Assembly: GCA_045046905.1 (NCBI GenBank)
Contig: JASFYU010000190.1
Location: forward strand, 1 to 5,404
Reading direction: 5' to 3'
DNA length: 5,404 bases
Origin: JASFYU01 sp045046905
GTDB lineage: Bacteria > Bacteroidota > Bacteroidia > Flavobacteriales > Flavobacteriaceae
In this document: positions 1-5,404 of the stretch, piece by piece
How the letters are laid out: every line of letters starts with the position of its first letter
Numbering within the stretch: the first letter of the stretch is position 1
The notes under the pieces: generated by a model
Seen by the model: the letters and a program-made list of their open reading frames with translations, nothing else
Database searches by the model: none
Told to the model about the DNA's origin: nothing
Position numbers and translations under genes: made by a program

Positions 1-335
1 TTGAACCGGTTACCGTCGACAATAATAAATTTCGGAGCGATTTGCAATTGGTCTATTGCCCTGTGCATGGCCAAAATAGAAGCATTCAAAATATTTATTT
101 CATCAATCTTATTAGGATAAATATGTGACACCCCAAAACAAATACAAGTACTTTCAATAATAGGCTTGAGTAAAAGGCGTTTTTTTTCGGACAGTAACTT
201 AGAATCATTCAGCAGTTCATTTTTAAAACCTTTGGGCAAGATTAGTGCGGCAGCTGTTACTGGGCCGGCAAGACAGCCTCTTCCGGCTTCATCGGTGCCG
301 ATTTCGTCATATTCTTTGTAGTATGGTTCTAGCAA
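1..335 (-). CDS. rnhB: Ribonuclease HII, N-terminal part (cut by window start)
   Basis: RNase HII cleaves the RNA strand of RNA-DNA hybrids and removes single ribonucleotides misincorporated in DNA; it acts in the cytoplasm. The minus-strand frame gives 111 residues of a protein normally about 200 long. Seen directly: the family signature TDEAGRGCLAGPVTAA at residues 14-29, with the first catalytic acidic pair at D15 and E16, then NDSKLLSEKKR, then NILNASILAMHRAI, and IIVDGNRF ending at the window edge, whose D107 matches the third catalytic carboxylate. The fourth lies outside. There is no ATG between the in-frame stop at 375-377 and the signature. I chose TTG at 335-333 because it yields MLEPYYKEYDE, which fits the short N-terminus usual in Bacteroidota homologues. 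No Shine-Dalgarno sequence is visible, as is common in this phylum. The gene is divergent from the porin gene. Family identification is secure; the start is inferred. Confidence 0.93.
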   Translation of the reverse strand, partial: MLEPYYKEYDEIGTDEAGRGCLAGPVTAAALILPKGFKNELLNDSKLLSEKKRLLLKPIIESTCICFGVSHIYPNKIDEINILNASILAMHRAIDQLQIAPKFIIVDGNRF

Positions 336-507
336 GGAGTCAATAGTATTTAAAACCTGAGTTCGACCTAATATTCAATTTGCAAAATGCTATCTATTGT
401 TTTTCTAGAGTTCTTTAAATGCCGTTTTGTTATTCCGAGATAGGTGCCACTATTAAACTGTCGCCGCTCCTAGCTAACATACATCGTACTTCATTGCATT
501 CTTATGG

Positions 508-563
508 CAGGCCGAAAAAATGGCCTGTACAAAATTACAATCTGACAATTCAAAACAGGCCAT
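508..563. repeat. Overlapping inverted repeats giving two exclusive hairpins
   Basis: Three related segments occur: CAGGCC (508-513), ATGGCCTGT (520-528) and ACAGGCCAT (555-563). The second can pair with the first (CAGGCC with GGCCTG at 522-527, 6 bp, 8-base loop) or with the third (9 bp perfect, 26-base loop), but not with both. No T-run follows, so it is not a standard terminator. It lies upstream of the porin promoter, so on the plus strand it would not be part of the porin mRNA; on the minus strand it could fall in an rnhB leader. It could also be a protein-binding dyad or a decayed repeat. Function unknown. Confidence 0.5.
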
Positions 564-654
564 AAATGTAATTTAATTGTGGCAAATAACTATTTTGAAT
601 TGAGACCTATGATATTCTTCCGAAACTTTCACATTTCATTAGGAACAAAAAAAT

Positions 655-662
655 TAACTTTG
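655..662 (+). promoter_or_regulatory. Bacteroidota -7 promoter element (TAACTTTG) for the porin gene
   Basis: TAACTTTG matches the Bacteroidota sigma-70 -7 consensus TAnnTTTG exactly. The -33 side is weak: T-rich TTTCATT at 634-640 in place of a clean TTG. Transcription would start near 669 and leave a 5' untranslated region of about 100 bases before the ATG at 769. It is the only good plus-strand match in the spacer. Inferred from consensus and position. Confidence 0.55.
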
Positions 663-768
663 CTCTTGAAATTTTATTTTGACAGTGGTCGAGAAATTGG
701 TTGAATTGATGCCGCTGAAGAATAATAATTTTTATAATGCCTTTAATAATAGGGCGTAACATTGTTTC

Positions 769-2751
769 ATGAGATATTTCTCCTTTCTATTTTTTATGTA
801 CATCGCCCAGATGGTTTCTGCTCAAGAAGATCCTATTGCCCGAGCCAAAAAAACCGATACTACCATAGTCCAAAGAAGATCCCTTGATCAAATGGGAAAA
901 CAATCGCCCGAAAATGAAATTACAATCGAGGATTATAAAATAATTTCTTTTGCCCGAGATACGACCTTTTTAGATACGACCTTAACCTTGCAAAAGGAAT
1001 ATCGTTATAATTATTTACGAAAAGACGATTTTGAACTGATGCCCTTTGCCAATGTTGGCCAAACCTATAACAAATTGGGTGTCAATTTTGAGCGGAGTCA
1101 TATGTATCCCATACTAGGGGCAAAGGCCAAGCATTATGGCTATATGGAGGTTGATGATATTGATTATTATCATGTAGCTACGCCCATGACCGACCTTTTT
1201 TTTAAGACCACCTCTGAGCAAGGTCAGCTTTTAAATGCGGCACTAACCTTTAATACCTCGAGGCGGTTAAATATTTCTTTGGCCTATACCGGTTTTAGAT
1301 CCTTGGGTAAATACCAATTCAATCAGGCTCAATCAGGTAGCTTTAGGACCACTACCAATTATGTGACTGAGAATAAGCGGTATGATTTAAGAGCGCATAT
1401 AGCCGCTCAAGATGTTGAAACAGAGGAGAATGGCGGCCTGTCTAATAAGGAGATTCAGTTCGAAACTGGCGATTCTAATTTTAAAGATAGGATAAAGGTA
1501 GATGTTAGATTCGGTGATGCCCGGAATAAGATCTTGGGAAAGCGCTATTTTCTAGACCATCACTATAAATTGATACGCAAAGAGAAAGATTCGAGTAGCG
1601 CGGAGAAAACATCATTGGCTATTGGCCATCAGTTTAGTTACGAGACTAAGTTCTATGCATTTACCCAGTCCGCGGCGAATAGTTATTTCGGTGAGGGGTT
1701 TCTCTCCTCAATCGAGGATAAGGCTAGGCTCAAGACCATGTACAATCAATTTAGTGCAGATTTCTACAACGCTACCTTAGGAAAATTGCAGGGCAGTATA
1801 AGTCTCTATAATTACAATTATTTTTTCAATAGTATCCTGATTACTGATACGCAACGTATTCAGAATCAGTTGAAAGGCGAGGAAATCTCCCTTGGCGCCA
1901 AATATTCTAAACAAATAGGAGGGTTCAAGATACAGGGCGATGCAAAATATAATTTATCAGGCAGTCTTACAGGAAGCATTCTAGATGCATCTGCCGCTTA
2001 CCGTTTTAATGAAAACAATAGTATATGTTTTGGTATACATTCCTCTTCAAGGATGCCTGATTTTAATTTCTTATTGTATCAGAGCGATTACAGGAACTAC
2101 AATTGGCAGAATACTTCTACTTTTAAAAAACAAAGTGTGAATATATTGCATTTTGATCTGGATTCGAATTTCTGGGGTGCCCTGTCGGCCAAATATTCTA
2201 CCCTTGGTAATTACACTTACTTTGGTGTAGATCCTAATCAAGCCATAGTAGAAGGTGAGGAACAAGCGAGTATACGTCCGTTTCAAGAAGATAATAGTAT
2301 CGGCTACCTAAAGGTTAAGTATGCTAAGGAGTTTCGATTGGGGCGTTTTGCCCTGAACAATACGCTTATGTACCAGGCGGTTTCTCAGAGTGAAGAGGTG
2401 CTTAATGTTCCGCAATTGGTGACCAGAAATACTCTTTATTTTTCTTCCGAAGTTTTCAAAAAGGCCATGTACCTGCAGACCGGTGTGACCTTAAAATACT
2501 TCACCTCTTATACTATGGATGCCTATAATCCTTTGCTTGGCGAATTCTATATTCAGAATAATGAAAAATTGGGTGGGTACCCCATGCTTGATTTCTTTAT
2601 TAATGCAAGGGTAAAACAAACCCGTATATATTTAAAGGCCGAACATTTTAATTCCTCTTTTGGAGGTGGTAATGATTTTTATTCAGCCCCTAGTTACCCC
2701 TATCGAGATTTTGTGATACGCTTTGGTCTGGTTTGGAATTTCTTTTCCTGA
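769..2751 (+). CDS. Putative outer-membrane porin, Porin_10-like beta-barrel protein
   Basis: This is an intact 660-residue outer-membrane protein. Residues 1-18 form a signal peptide with a short basic start (MRY), a hydrophobic aromatic core and a signal peptidase I site VSA|QED. The mature N-terminus is polar, then comes the conserved-looking block around residues 54-105 (IEDYKIISFARDTTFLDTTL, RKDDFELMPFANVGQTYN). From about residue 110 to the end, alternating polar and aromatic strands suit a transmembrane barrel, and the chain ends FGLVWNFFS, with aromatic residues near the C-terminus as expected for barrel assembly. Sequence style and length match the Bacteroidota 'putative porin' family (Pfam Porin_10), recalled rather than searched. 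The start is fixed by an in-frame TAA twelve bases upstream of ATG 769. The gene stands alone with its own promoter. The transported substrate is unknown. A non-porin barrel protein is the main alternative. Confidence 0.82.
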   Translation: MRYFSFLFFMYIAQMVSAQEDPIARAKKTDTTIVQRRSLDQMGKQSPENEITIEDYKIISFARDTTFLDTTLTLQKEYRYNYLRKDDFELMPFANVGQTYNKLGVNFERSHMYPILGAKAKHYGYMEVDDIDYYHVATPMTDLFFKTTSEQGQLLNAALTFNTSRRLNISLAYTGFRSLGKYQFNQAQSGSFRTTTNYVTENKRYDLRAHIAAQDVETEENGGLSNKEIQFETGDSNFKDRIKVDVRFGDARNKILGKRYFLDHHYKLIRKEKDSSSAEKTSLAIGHQFSYETKFYAFTQSAANSYFGEGFLSSIEDKARLKTMYNQFSADFYNATLGKLQGSISLYNYNYFFNSILITDTQRIQNQLKGEEISLGAKYSKQIGGFKIQGDAKYNLSGSLTGSILDASAAYRFNENNSICFGIHSSSRMPDFNFLLYQSDYRNYNWQNTSTFKKQSVNILHFDLDSNFWGALSAKYSTLGNYTYFGVDPNQAIVEGEEQASIRPFQEDNSIGYLKVKYAKEFRLGRFALNNTLMYQAVSQSEEVLNVPQLVTRNTLYFSSEVFKKAMYLQTGVTLKYFTSYTMDAYNPLLGEFYIQNNEKLGGYPMLDFFINARVKQTRIYLKAEHFNSSFGGGNDFYSAPSYPYRDFVIRFGLVWNFFS

Positions 2752-2768
2752 TCAGCTTTTTAAGCTGA
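2752..2768 (+). terminator. Hairpin directly after the porin stop codon, possible terminator
   Basis: TCAGCTT (2752-2758) and AAGCTGA (2762-2768) form a perfect 7-bp stem with a TTT loop, starting at the base after the porin TGA. The 3' side has no continuous T-run, only a loosely T-rich stretch (ATTTGTTTCCTTTT, about 2780-2795). It may end or stabilise the porin transcript where it converges on the pseudogene, but it is not a textbook intrinsic terminator. Confidence 0.4.
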
Positions 2769-2775
2769 GCTCGAT

Positions 2776-2936
2776 CTAATATTTGTTTCCTTTTAATGCC
2801 TCGTATGCTTGCATTACGGTAAAGACAGACTTGCATCGAGTTGGTTTACTGTATTCCTTAAAGTAGGCCCAATAGCAAAATCAAAATCATCACTTTTGAT
2901 TGTATTATCTAGAATTTGCACTAGGCTTGAATCTGA
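2776..2936 (-). pseudogene. Possible decayed C-terminal gene scrap downstream of the T9SS pseudogene
   Basis: Immediately after the pseudogene's terminal stop the minus strand stays open for about 38 codons in the same frame, with protein-like text (FDFAIGPTLRNTVNQLDASL) up to a TAA at 2819-2817. A second frame overlaps the end and reads VMQAYEALKGNKY before TAG at 2778-2776. Joining the two by one frameshift near 2820 gives a plausible C-terminal tail of about 50 residues. I do not recognise the family, and short chance open stretches are common. A weak AT-only dyad (2880-2886 with 2894-2900) also lies here and is more likely to be incidental. Confidence 0.25.
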
Positions 2937-3431
2937 TTATCGATACAAAGAAAAATGGCCTATTAAGGGGTCTTCACTATGTGCTTCTTCCCTAAAAGTA
3001 ATCAAATACCAATAATCTCCTGAAGGCACATTATTTCCTTCGTAAACACCGTATCATTTATCCGATGGCCCCAGTGTTTTTATAAGTCTTCCAAATCTGT
3101 CGAAAATTTTAATTACAGCGGTCTGGTACTGTTCTATATTGATTGGTTTCCATCCGTCATTAAGACCGTTTCCGTCAGGGGTGAAAAAATCAGGAATCCT
3201 GATAGGTATTAACTCGAGGTATAGTTGTTGGGTTACTTCACAGCCATTACTGTTACGTAAGCTAATGTTGTAATCTCCGCTTTATTGATCTTAAAACGGT
3301 CTCCAGCCCAAGGTTTCCATCCTCGAAGCGGTATTCATAGGGCGACTACCACCTGCCCCTGCGGCCACAATGATATTTATTCCCGGAGTAGACAATTGCA
3401 ATTGCAAGGGGTCAAAATTATCAATACTAAA
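2937..3431 (-). pseudogene. Pseudogene fragment: T9SS type B C-terminal sorting domain
   Basis: Reading from 3431 in the second frame gives FSIDNFDPLQLQLSTPGINI, a slip near 3345-3310 where the other frame supplies PYEYRFEDG, then GWRPF followed by two stops, SGDYNISLRNSNGCEVTQQL, and a clear gliding-motility-associated C-terminal domain: IPDFFTPDGNGLNDGWKPIN, IKIFDRFGRLIK, VPSGDYWY, IGHFSLYR and a stop. The FxTPDGNGLNDxW, DRFGRLI, GDYWY and GHFSL motifs are the hallmarks of the type B signal that directs T9SS secretion. A TGA (3056-3054) stands where the domain normally has Trp (GWDG position), one base from TGG. No open reading frame of useful length remains, so automated callers would miss this domain. 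Confidence 0.8.
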
Positions 3432-4198
3432 CGTAATGCATCATTGGTGCAGCCATTTTTATAGGCAATAGTAAGGCTGTGGTTTCCTTGTGTTAAATTT
3501 GTGAACAATGGTTCTAGTGTACTGGTTTCGGAATCTCCGTCAAGGGTGAAGATGACATCATCGAGCAATGTGGGGTCTATATGGATCTCGACCGAGTTCT
3601 TGGTTTTTGGGTTCGCTGTCTCACAGAAGTAATCGATACTCAAGGTAGCAGTCAAACCCACGGCCGAAGCTAAGCTAACCGGCAAGGCAAGGCTGCAATC
3701 ATTGGCATCCCTAACATAGACTAATTTTCCCTGTTCAAATTCAGAGCCGATATTCGTGTTCGGGCTTGTGGTGTATGGAGGCGTACCACAGCTGATGATA
3801 AGTATGATTATTCCGTTGTCGTCCTGTACGCACAATTCTTCTTTTACCGTGGCTGTAGCGACCAAGGCAAATCTCTGTTCCAAGGTGATCTCTGTAGATG
3901 CCCAACAACCCATAGGATCGTACATCTTTATAAGAATCCTTTTCCGGTTTAGACAGGGTTCGACATATATAGGGCTATTACCTTCCTGTAAAGTTATATC
4001 GTCATCGGTACCCTCAGGGGTCTCGTTATCCCATACAAATTCGTAAGTGTTATATCCGCAATTGGGGTCTACCAATTGGCCTTGACTGTCCAATGCCTTA
4101 AGTTCAAATCGTGGTTGCTGTTCGGGTATGTGTCCTGGATCTTGAAGAATTACTGCATAGCGATATATAAAAAGAGAATTATTGAGGTCTACAGTCAT
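3377..4198 (-). pseudogene. Pseudogene fragment: end of N-terminal domain and SprB-like repeats
   Basis: This 273-codon open stretch continues the preceding fragment in the same frame. Residues 1-49 (VDLNNSLFIYRYAVILQDPG, EQQPRFELKALDSQGQ, DPNCGY) complete the N-terminal domain half-way and then break off abruptly. From residue 50 the style changes to SprB-like repeat material: YDPMGC at 93-98, CGTPPY at 137-142, DANDC at 164-168, then a Cys-poor segment with FTNLTQGNHSLTIAYKNGCT. Repeats of this type normally read 'GGTPPYSY ... DANGC' and come in long arrays, so several repeat units are probably lost. After residue 256 (ALR, codons to 3431) the true frame is left: the other frame reads FSIDNFDPLQLQLSTPGINI, so the last 17 residues and stop are a frameshift artefact. 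If expressed alone it would lack both a signal peptide and a sorting domain. Confidence 0.65.
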
Positions 4199-4201
4199 AG
4201 T

Positions 4202-4618
4202 TTATCTTAGAGATTCTGCTTGCGCGCCATTAATTTCACTGCCGATCCGAATGGAGTAATTACTGCCGGGAAAGATTGTGGGAACCTTATCACCGGTGTT
4301 TGGGTCTAAGCTAGAAGTGGTTATAATGGTATGGCTGCCGTCGACGATCAAAGGGCTATTAGTTAAAGTGGGAGAATCCCAGCGCCCAATATATCCCTCC
4401 CAGCGATCGTTGAATACATTCCCATTACGGTTGGGGCAAAAATAGTATGGTTCTAGGCTCCCTTCGATAATAGGCGCCGCCGTCGAAAGAATCGGGCCAT
4501 ATAGGCCATTAGTGCCGGCCTTTTGAGATTGAGCGGCTGCTTTTGATAATCCTAGGGGGGACTCTTGGGTGTGATCAGTCGCTTTGATGCCCCTTATTTG
4601 AGCATCTAGATAGGACAT
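4202..4618 (-). pseudogene. Pseudogene fragment: N-terminal ligand-binding-like domain
   Basis: This 138-codon open stretch belongs to the larger pseudogene and is unlikely to be a separate gene. Its first 45 or so residues (MSYLDAQIRGIKATDHTQES onward) are low in recognisable features, and the frame upstream of 4618 is different, so the ATG at 4618 is probably internal. From residue 46 it reads like the N-terminal domain of large flavobacterial adhesins: FCPNRNGNVFNDRWEGYIGR, WDSPT, IVDGSHTIIT, DPNTGDKVPTIFPGSNYSIR and GAQAESLR. A TAA at 4204-4202 stands where a residue such as Tyr would be expected before TMTVD, and the same frame continues on the far side. The next fragment is therefore the direct continuation, separated by one nonsense codon. 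The domain may be galactose-binding-like; this is from memory of related proteins. Confidence 0.65.
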
Positions 4619-5033
4619 TTTCTTGCCCGGTGTTCATTGCCAACACATCGGGGTCAACAAATATATTCTGGTTCTCAGTCTCCTTGCCATACTCTGATAG
4701 GGTAGATTTTGTGATTTGTAACGATAGTGCAATTTATAAAACAAATGATAATGGCCGAAAGTATTTCTTTTGCCTACAGGAATAGGGCGAATATCCAGAA
4801 TTGGATGACTTCTTTTCGGTATACATATATAGTTGTTTTTCAGGTGTTTGGATATTTAAAATTAGATACTTGCCCGTAGCTCCTATGTTTTATTTGATAA
4901 AGTGTCGAATTTTGATGTTGAAAATCCTTGGGGGCCTTTGTTAGAATTTGGATAGAGTGTTTTTGTTCAACTACAATAGGGCTCTTTAACTTACAAATTA
5001 TCTGTCTTAAGGAACTTAAAAGTTATATTGTAA

Positions 5034-5117
5034 ATGAATCACAAGCCAGACTACAACGGCCATAGTAATTTGAGATTTTTAGCACTCGTTTTTGTCTTCG
5101 TATGCGTAATACTGTGA
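5034..5117 (+). CDS. Doubtful 27-residue membrane mini-ORF
   Basis: ATG 5034-5036 opens 27 codons ending TGA, followed at once by TAG. The product would have a short polar, partly basic head (MNHKPDYNGHSNLR) and a hydrophobic tail (FLALVFVFVCVIL) long enough for one incomplete membrane span. An AACTT-AA-AAGTT dyad (5013-5024) lies just upstream. The main support is position: a strong plus-strand terminator follows 69 bases later and has no other visible gene to serve. No ribosome-binding site or clear promoter is seen. It could be a real small protein, the start of a decayed gene, part of an untranslated RNA, or chance. Confidence 0.2.
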   Translation: MNHKPDYNGHSNLRFLALVFVFVCVIL

Positions 5118-5185
5118 TAGTTGCAGTTGATGAAGTCTTTCATAAGGTATTTTGAAAAGGTAGGAGCAAGTAGCAAAGAGCTTGG

Positions 5186-5220
5186 GCAAGGGTGTACTCT
5201 TGCTTTTTATTATTTTTTTT
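5186..5220 (+). terminator. Strong intrinsic (rho-independent) terminator
   Basis: GCAAGGG (5186-5192) pairs with CTCTTGC (5197-5203), 7 bp including one G-T pair, around a TGTA tetraloop. It is followed by a long T-rich tail (5204-5220, TTTTT then TTATTTTTTTT with single A breaks). On the minus strand the flank is not T-rich, so it works for rightward transcription. It would stop read-through towards the promoter at 5294-5324. An extra upstream GCAAG (5166-5170) could pair with the same 3' arm, giving an alternative fold. The transcript it ends is not identified. Confidence 0.7.
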
Positions 5221-5293
5221 CAGATGTTACTATCTGTATTTCAGTTAGTTGCAAATTAGTTTTTTATTATTTTCAAAAAAAATAGAATTGGTA

Positions 5294-5324
5294 TTGTGTA
5301 AGTAGAAAAACGGTTATATATTTG
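5294..5324 (+). promoter_or_regulatory. Strong Bacteroidota promoter, probably of an rRNA operon
   Basis: TTG (5294-5296), a 20-base spacer, then TATATTTG (5317-5324) match the Bacteroidota -33 TTG and -7 TAnnTTTG elements with normal spacing. The sequence just upstream (5204-5285) is very AT-rich, which can act as an UP element at strong promoters. The stretch CGGTTATATATTTGCAGCCG (5311-5330) closely resembles what I recall in front of flavobacterial rRNA operons. Transcription would start near 5331. Confidence 0.65.
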
Positions 5325-5330
5325 CAGCCG

Positions 5331-5404
5331 CTTTGAGAGACAAACACAAGGCTAAAGAGTAAAGAAGTTCATTGTCATATTGTGGAGACAACGTAATAGG
5401 GAGT
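5331..5404 (+). other. Presumed rRNA operon leader (16S gene lies beyond the window)
   Basis: From the predicted start to the window edge there is no coding frame. The segment AAGAAGTTCATTGTCATATT (5362-5381) resembles a conserved leader element, 'AAGTTCATTGACATATTG', that I recall upstream of 16S rRNA in flavobacteria and that may serve antitermination or rRNA processing. No 16S sequence itself is present, so the assignment rests on promoter strength and this leader only. A tRNA or ribosomal-protein operon is possible instead. Confidence 0.5.

Larger units (their letters stand above)
336..768. other. Intergenic spacer between divergent rnhB and porin genes
   Basis: This 433-base spacer has no supportable gene on either strand. 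It holds the overlapping inverted repeats at 508-563 and the porin promoter at 655-662, which are listed separately. A minus-strand TAATTTTG (530-537) matches the Bacteroidota -7 form and could serve rnhB, but it has no properly spaced -33 TTG. A short minus-strand open stretch at about 369-485 lacks a start codon and resembles nothing I recognise. The rest appears to be ordinary AT-rich spacer. Confidence 0.6.
2937..4826 (-). pseudogene. Decayed secreted surface protein with SprB-like repeats and T9SS type B sorting domain
   Basis: The remains of one minus-strand gene can be followed across frames. It begins at ATG 4826-4824 (MYTEKKSSNSGYSPY), with a basic then hydrophobic stretch (KKYFRPLSFVL, stop, IALSL) that may be a signal peptide. 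It goes on through a polar segment (QNIFVDPDVLAMNTG), an N-terminal domain, repeat-like segments and a type B sorting domain ending at TAA 2939-2937. Lesions seen: stop 4736-4734, a frame change near 4580-4618, stop 4204-4202, a frame change near 3431-3437, local frame slips between 3345 and 3310, stops 3293-3291 and 3284-3282, and stop 3056-3054. Intact relatives are usually far longer, which suggests internal deletion too. Such proteins are exported by T9SS and often serve in adhesion or gliding; this copy cannot make a full product. The pieces are described separately. Confidence 0.8.
4827..5404. other. Spacer between the pseudogene and a presumed rRNA operon
   Basis: No large gene is visible in these 578 bases. 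From 4827 to 5033 I see nothing beyond AT-rich sequence; no exact TAnnTTTG lies in front of the pseudogene start on the minus strand. From 5034 onward come a doubtful short ORF, a terminator, an AT-rich tract (5204-5285) and the promoter and leader at the right edge, each listed separately. Confidence 0.6.

Noticed and set aside
319..332. 14-base identity between 319-332 and 4443-4456 (TAGTATGGTTCTAG)
   Set aside because: Both copies encode LEPYY on the minus strand in unrelated genes (rnhB and the T9SS pseudogene) and the flanks differ; most likely coincidence rather than a repeat or attachment site.
2071..2286. 71-codon minus-strand open frame inside the porin gene
   Set aside because: It lies wholly within the intact porin gene on the opposite strand and resembles no family; treated as a shadow frame.
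2809..3015. 68-codon plus-strand open frame
   Set aside because: It overlaps the antisense of the T9SS sorting-domain remnant, whose motifs are clear on the minus strand; the plus-strand protein has no recognisable features.
3756..4046. 96-codon plus-strand open frame
   Set aside because: It is antisense to the SprB-like repeat region, which has coherent motifs on the minus strand; no start-site support.
2937..4826. Insertion sequence as the cause of the gene decay
   Set aside because: No terminal inverted repeats, target duplications or transposase motifs are visible; point stops and small frame slips explain the damage.
4741..4830. Alternative minus-strand hydrophobic frame (ILSAIIICFINCTIV) as a separate signal peptide
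   Set aside because: It has no start codon and ends shortly after; the frame from ATG 4826 joins better to the downstream protein-like text.
1..5404. CRISPR array, toxin-antitoxin pair or phage defence system
   Set aside because: No regularly spaced direct repeats, no paired small ORFs with suitable spacing and no defence-type motifs were seen on either strand.

Overview
The window looks like chromosomal DNA from a member of the Bacteroidota, most likely the family Flavobacteriaceae. The evidence is an AT-rich composition, promoters of the Bacteroidota form TAnnTTTG, no clear Shine-Dalgarno sequences, an outer-membrane protein resembling the Bacteroidota 'putative porin' family, and remnants of a protein carrying a type IX secretion (T9SS) type B sorting domain. 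The genus cannot be fixed from the sequence alone.

Layout: (1) Positions 1-335, minus strand, hold the 5' part of rnhB (ribonuclease HII), cut by the window edge and probably starting at TTG. (2) Positions 336-768 are intergenic; they hold a pair of mutually exclusive hairpins (508-563) and a good Bacteroidota promoter (655-662) for the next gene. (3) Positions 769-2751, plus strand, encode an intact 660-residue outer-membrane beta-barrel protein (Porin_10-like) with a clear signal peptide, followed immediately by a hairpin. (4) Positions 2776-2936, minus strand, may contain a decayed C-terminal gene scrap. (5) Positions 2937-4826, minus strand, are a decayed gene for a large secreted surface protein. 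Its recognisable order is a possible export signal, a ligand-binding-like N-terminal domain, SprB-like repeats and a T9SS type B C-terminal sorting domain. It is broken by at least four in-frame stops and several frameshifts, and probably by internal deletion. (6) Positions 4827-5404 contain no large gene. They hold a doubtful 27-residue membrane ORF, a strong intrinsic terminator on the plus strand, then an AT-rich tract, a strong promoter and a leader that resembles those in front of flavobacterial rRNA operons. The 16S rRNA gene would lie just beyond the window.

How the parts relate: rnhB and the porin gene are divergent and share the 336-768 spacer. The porin gene converges on the pseudogene. 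The pseudogene and the presumed rRNA operon diverge from the 4827-5330 spacer. Nothing suggests that the genes form one pathway; rnhB is housekeeping, the porin is an envelope protein, and the T9SS substrate is dead. I found no convincing new biological system. The items most worth a second look are the anatomy of the T9SS pseudogene, the alternative hairpins at 508-563, and the terminator at 5186-5220 that has no evident gene in front of it.
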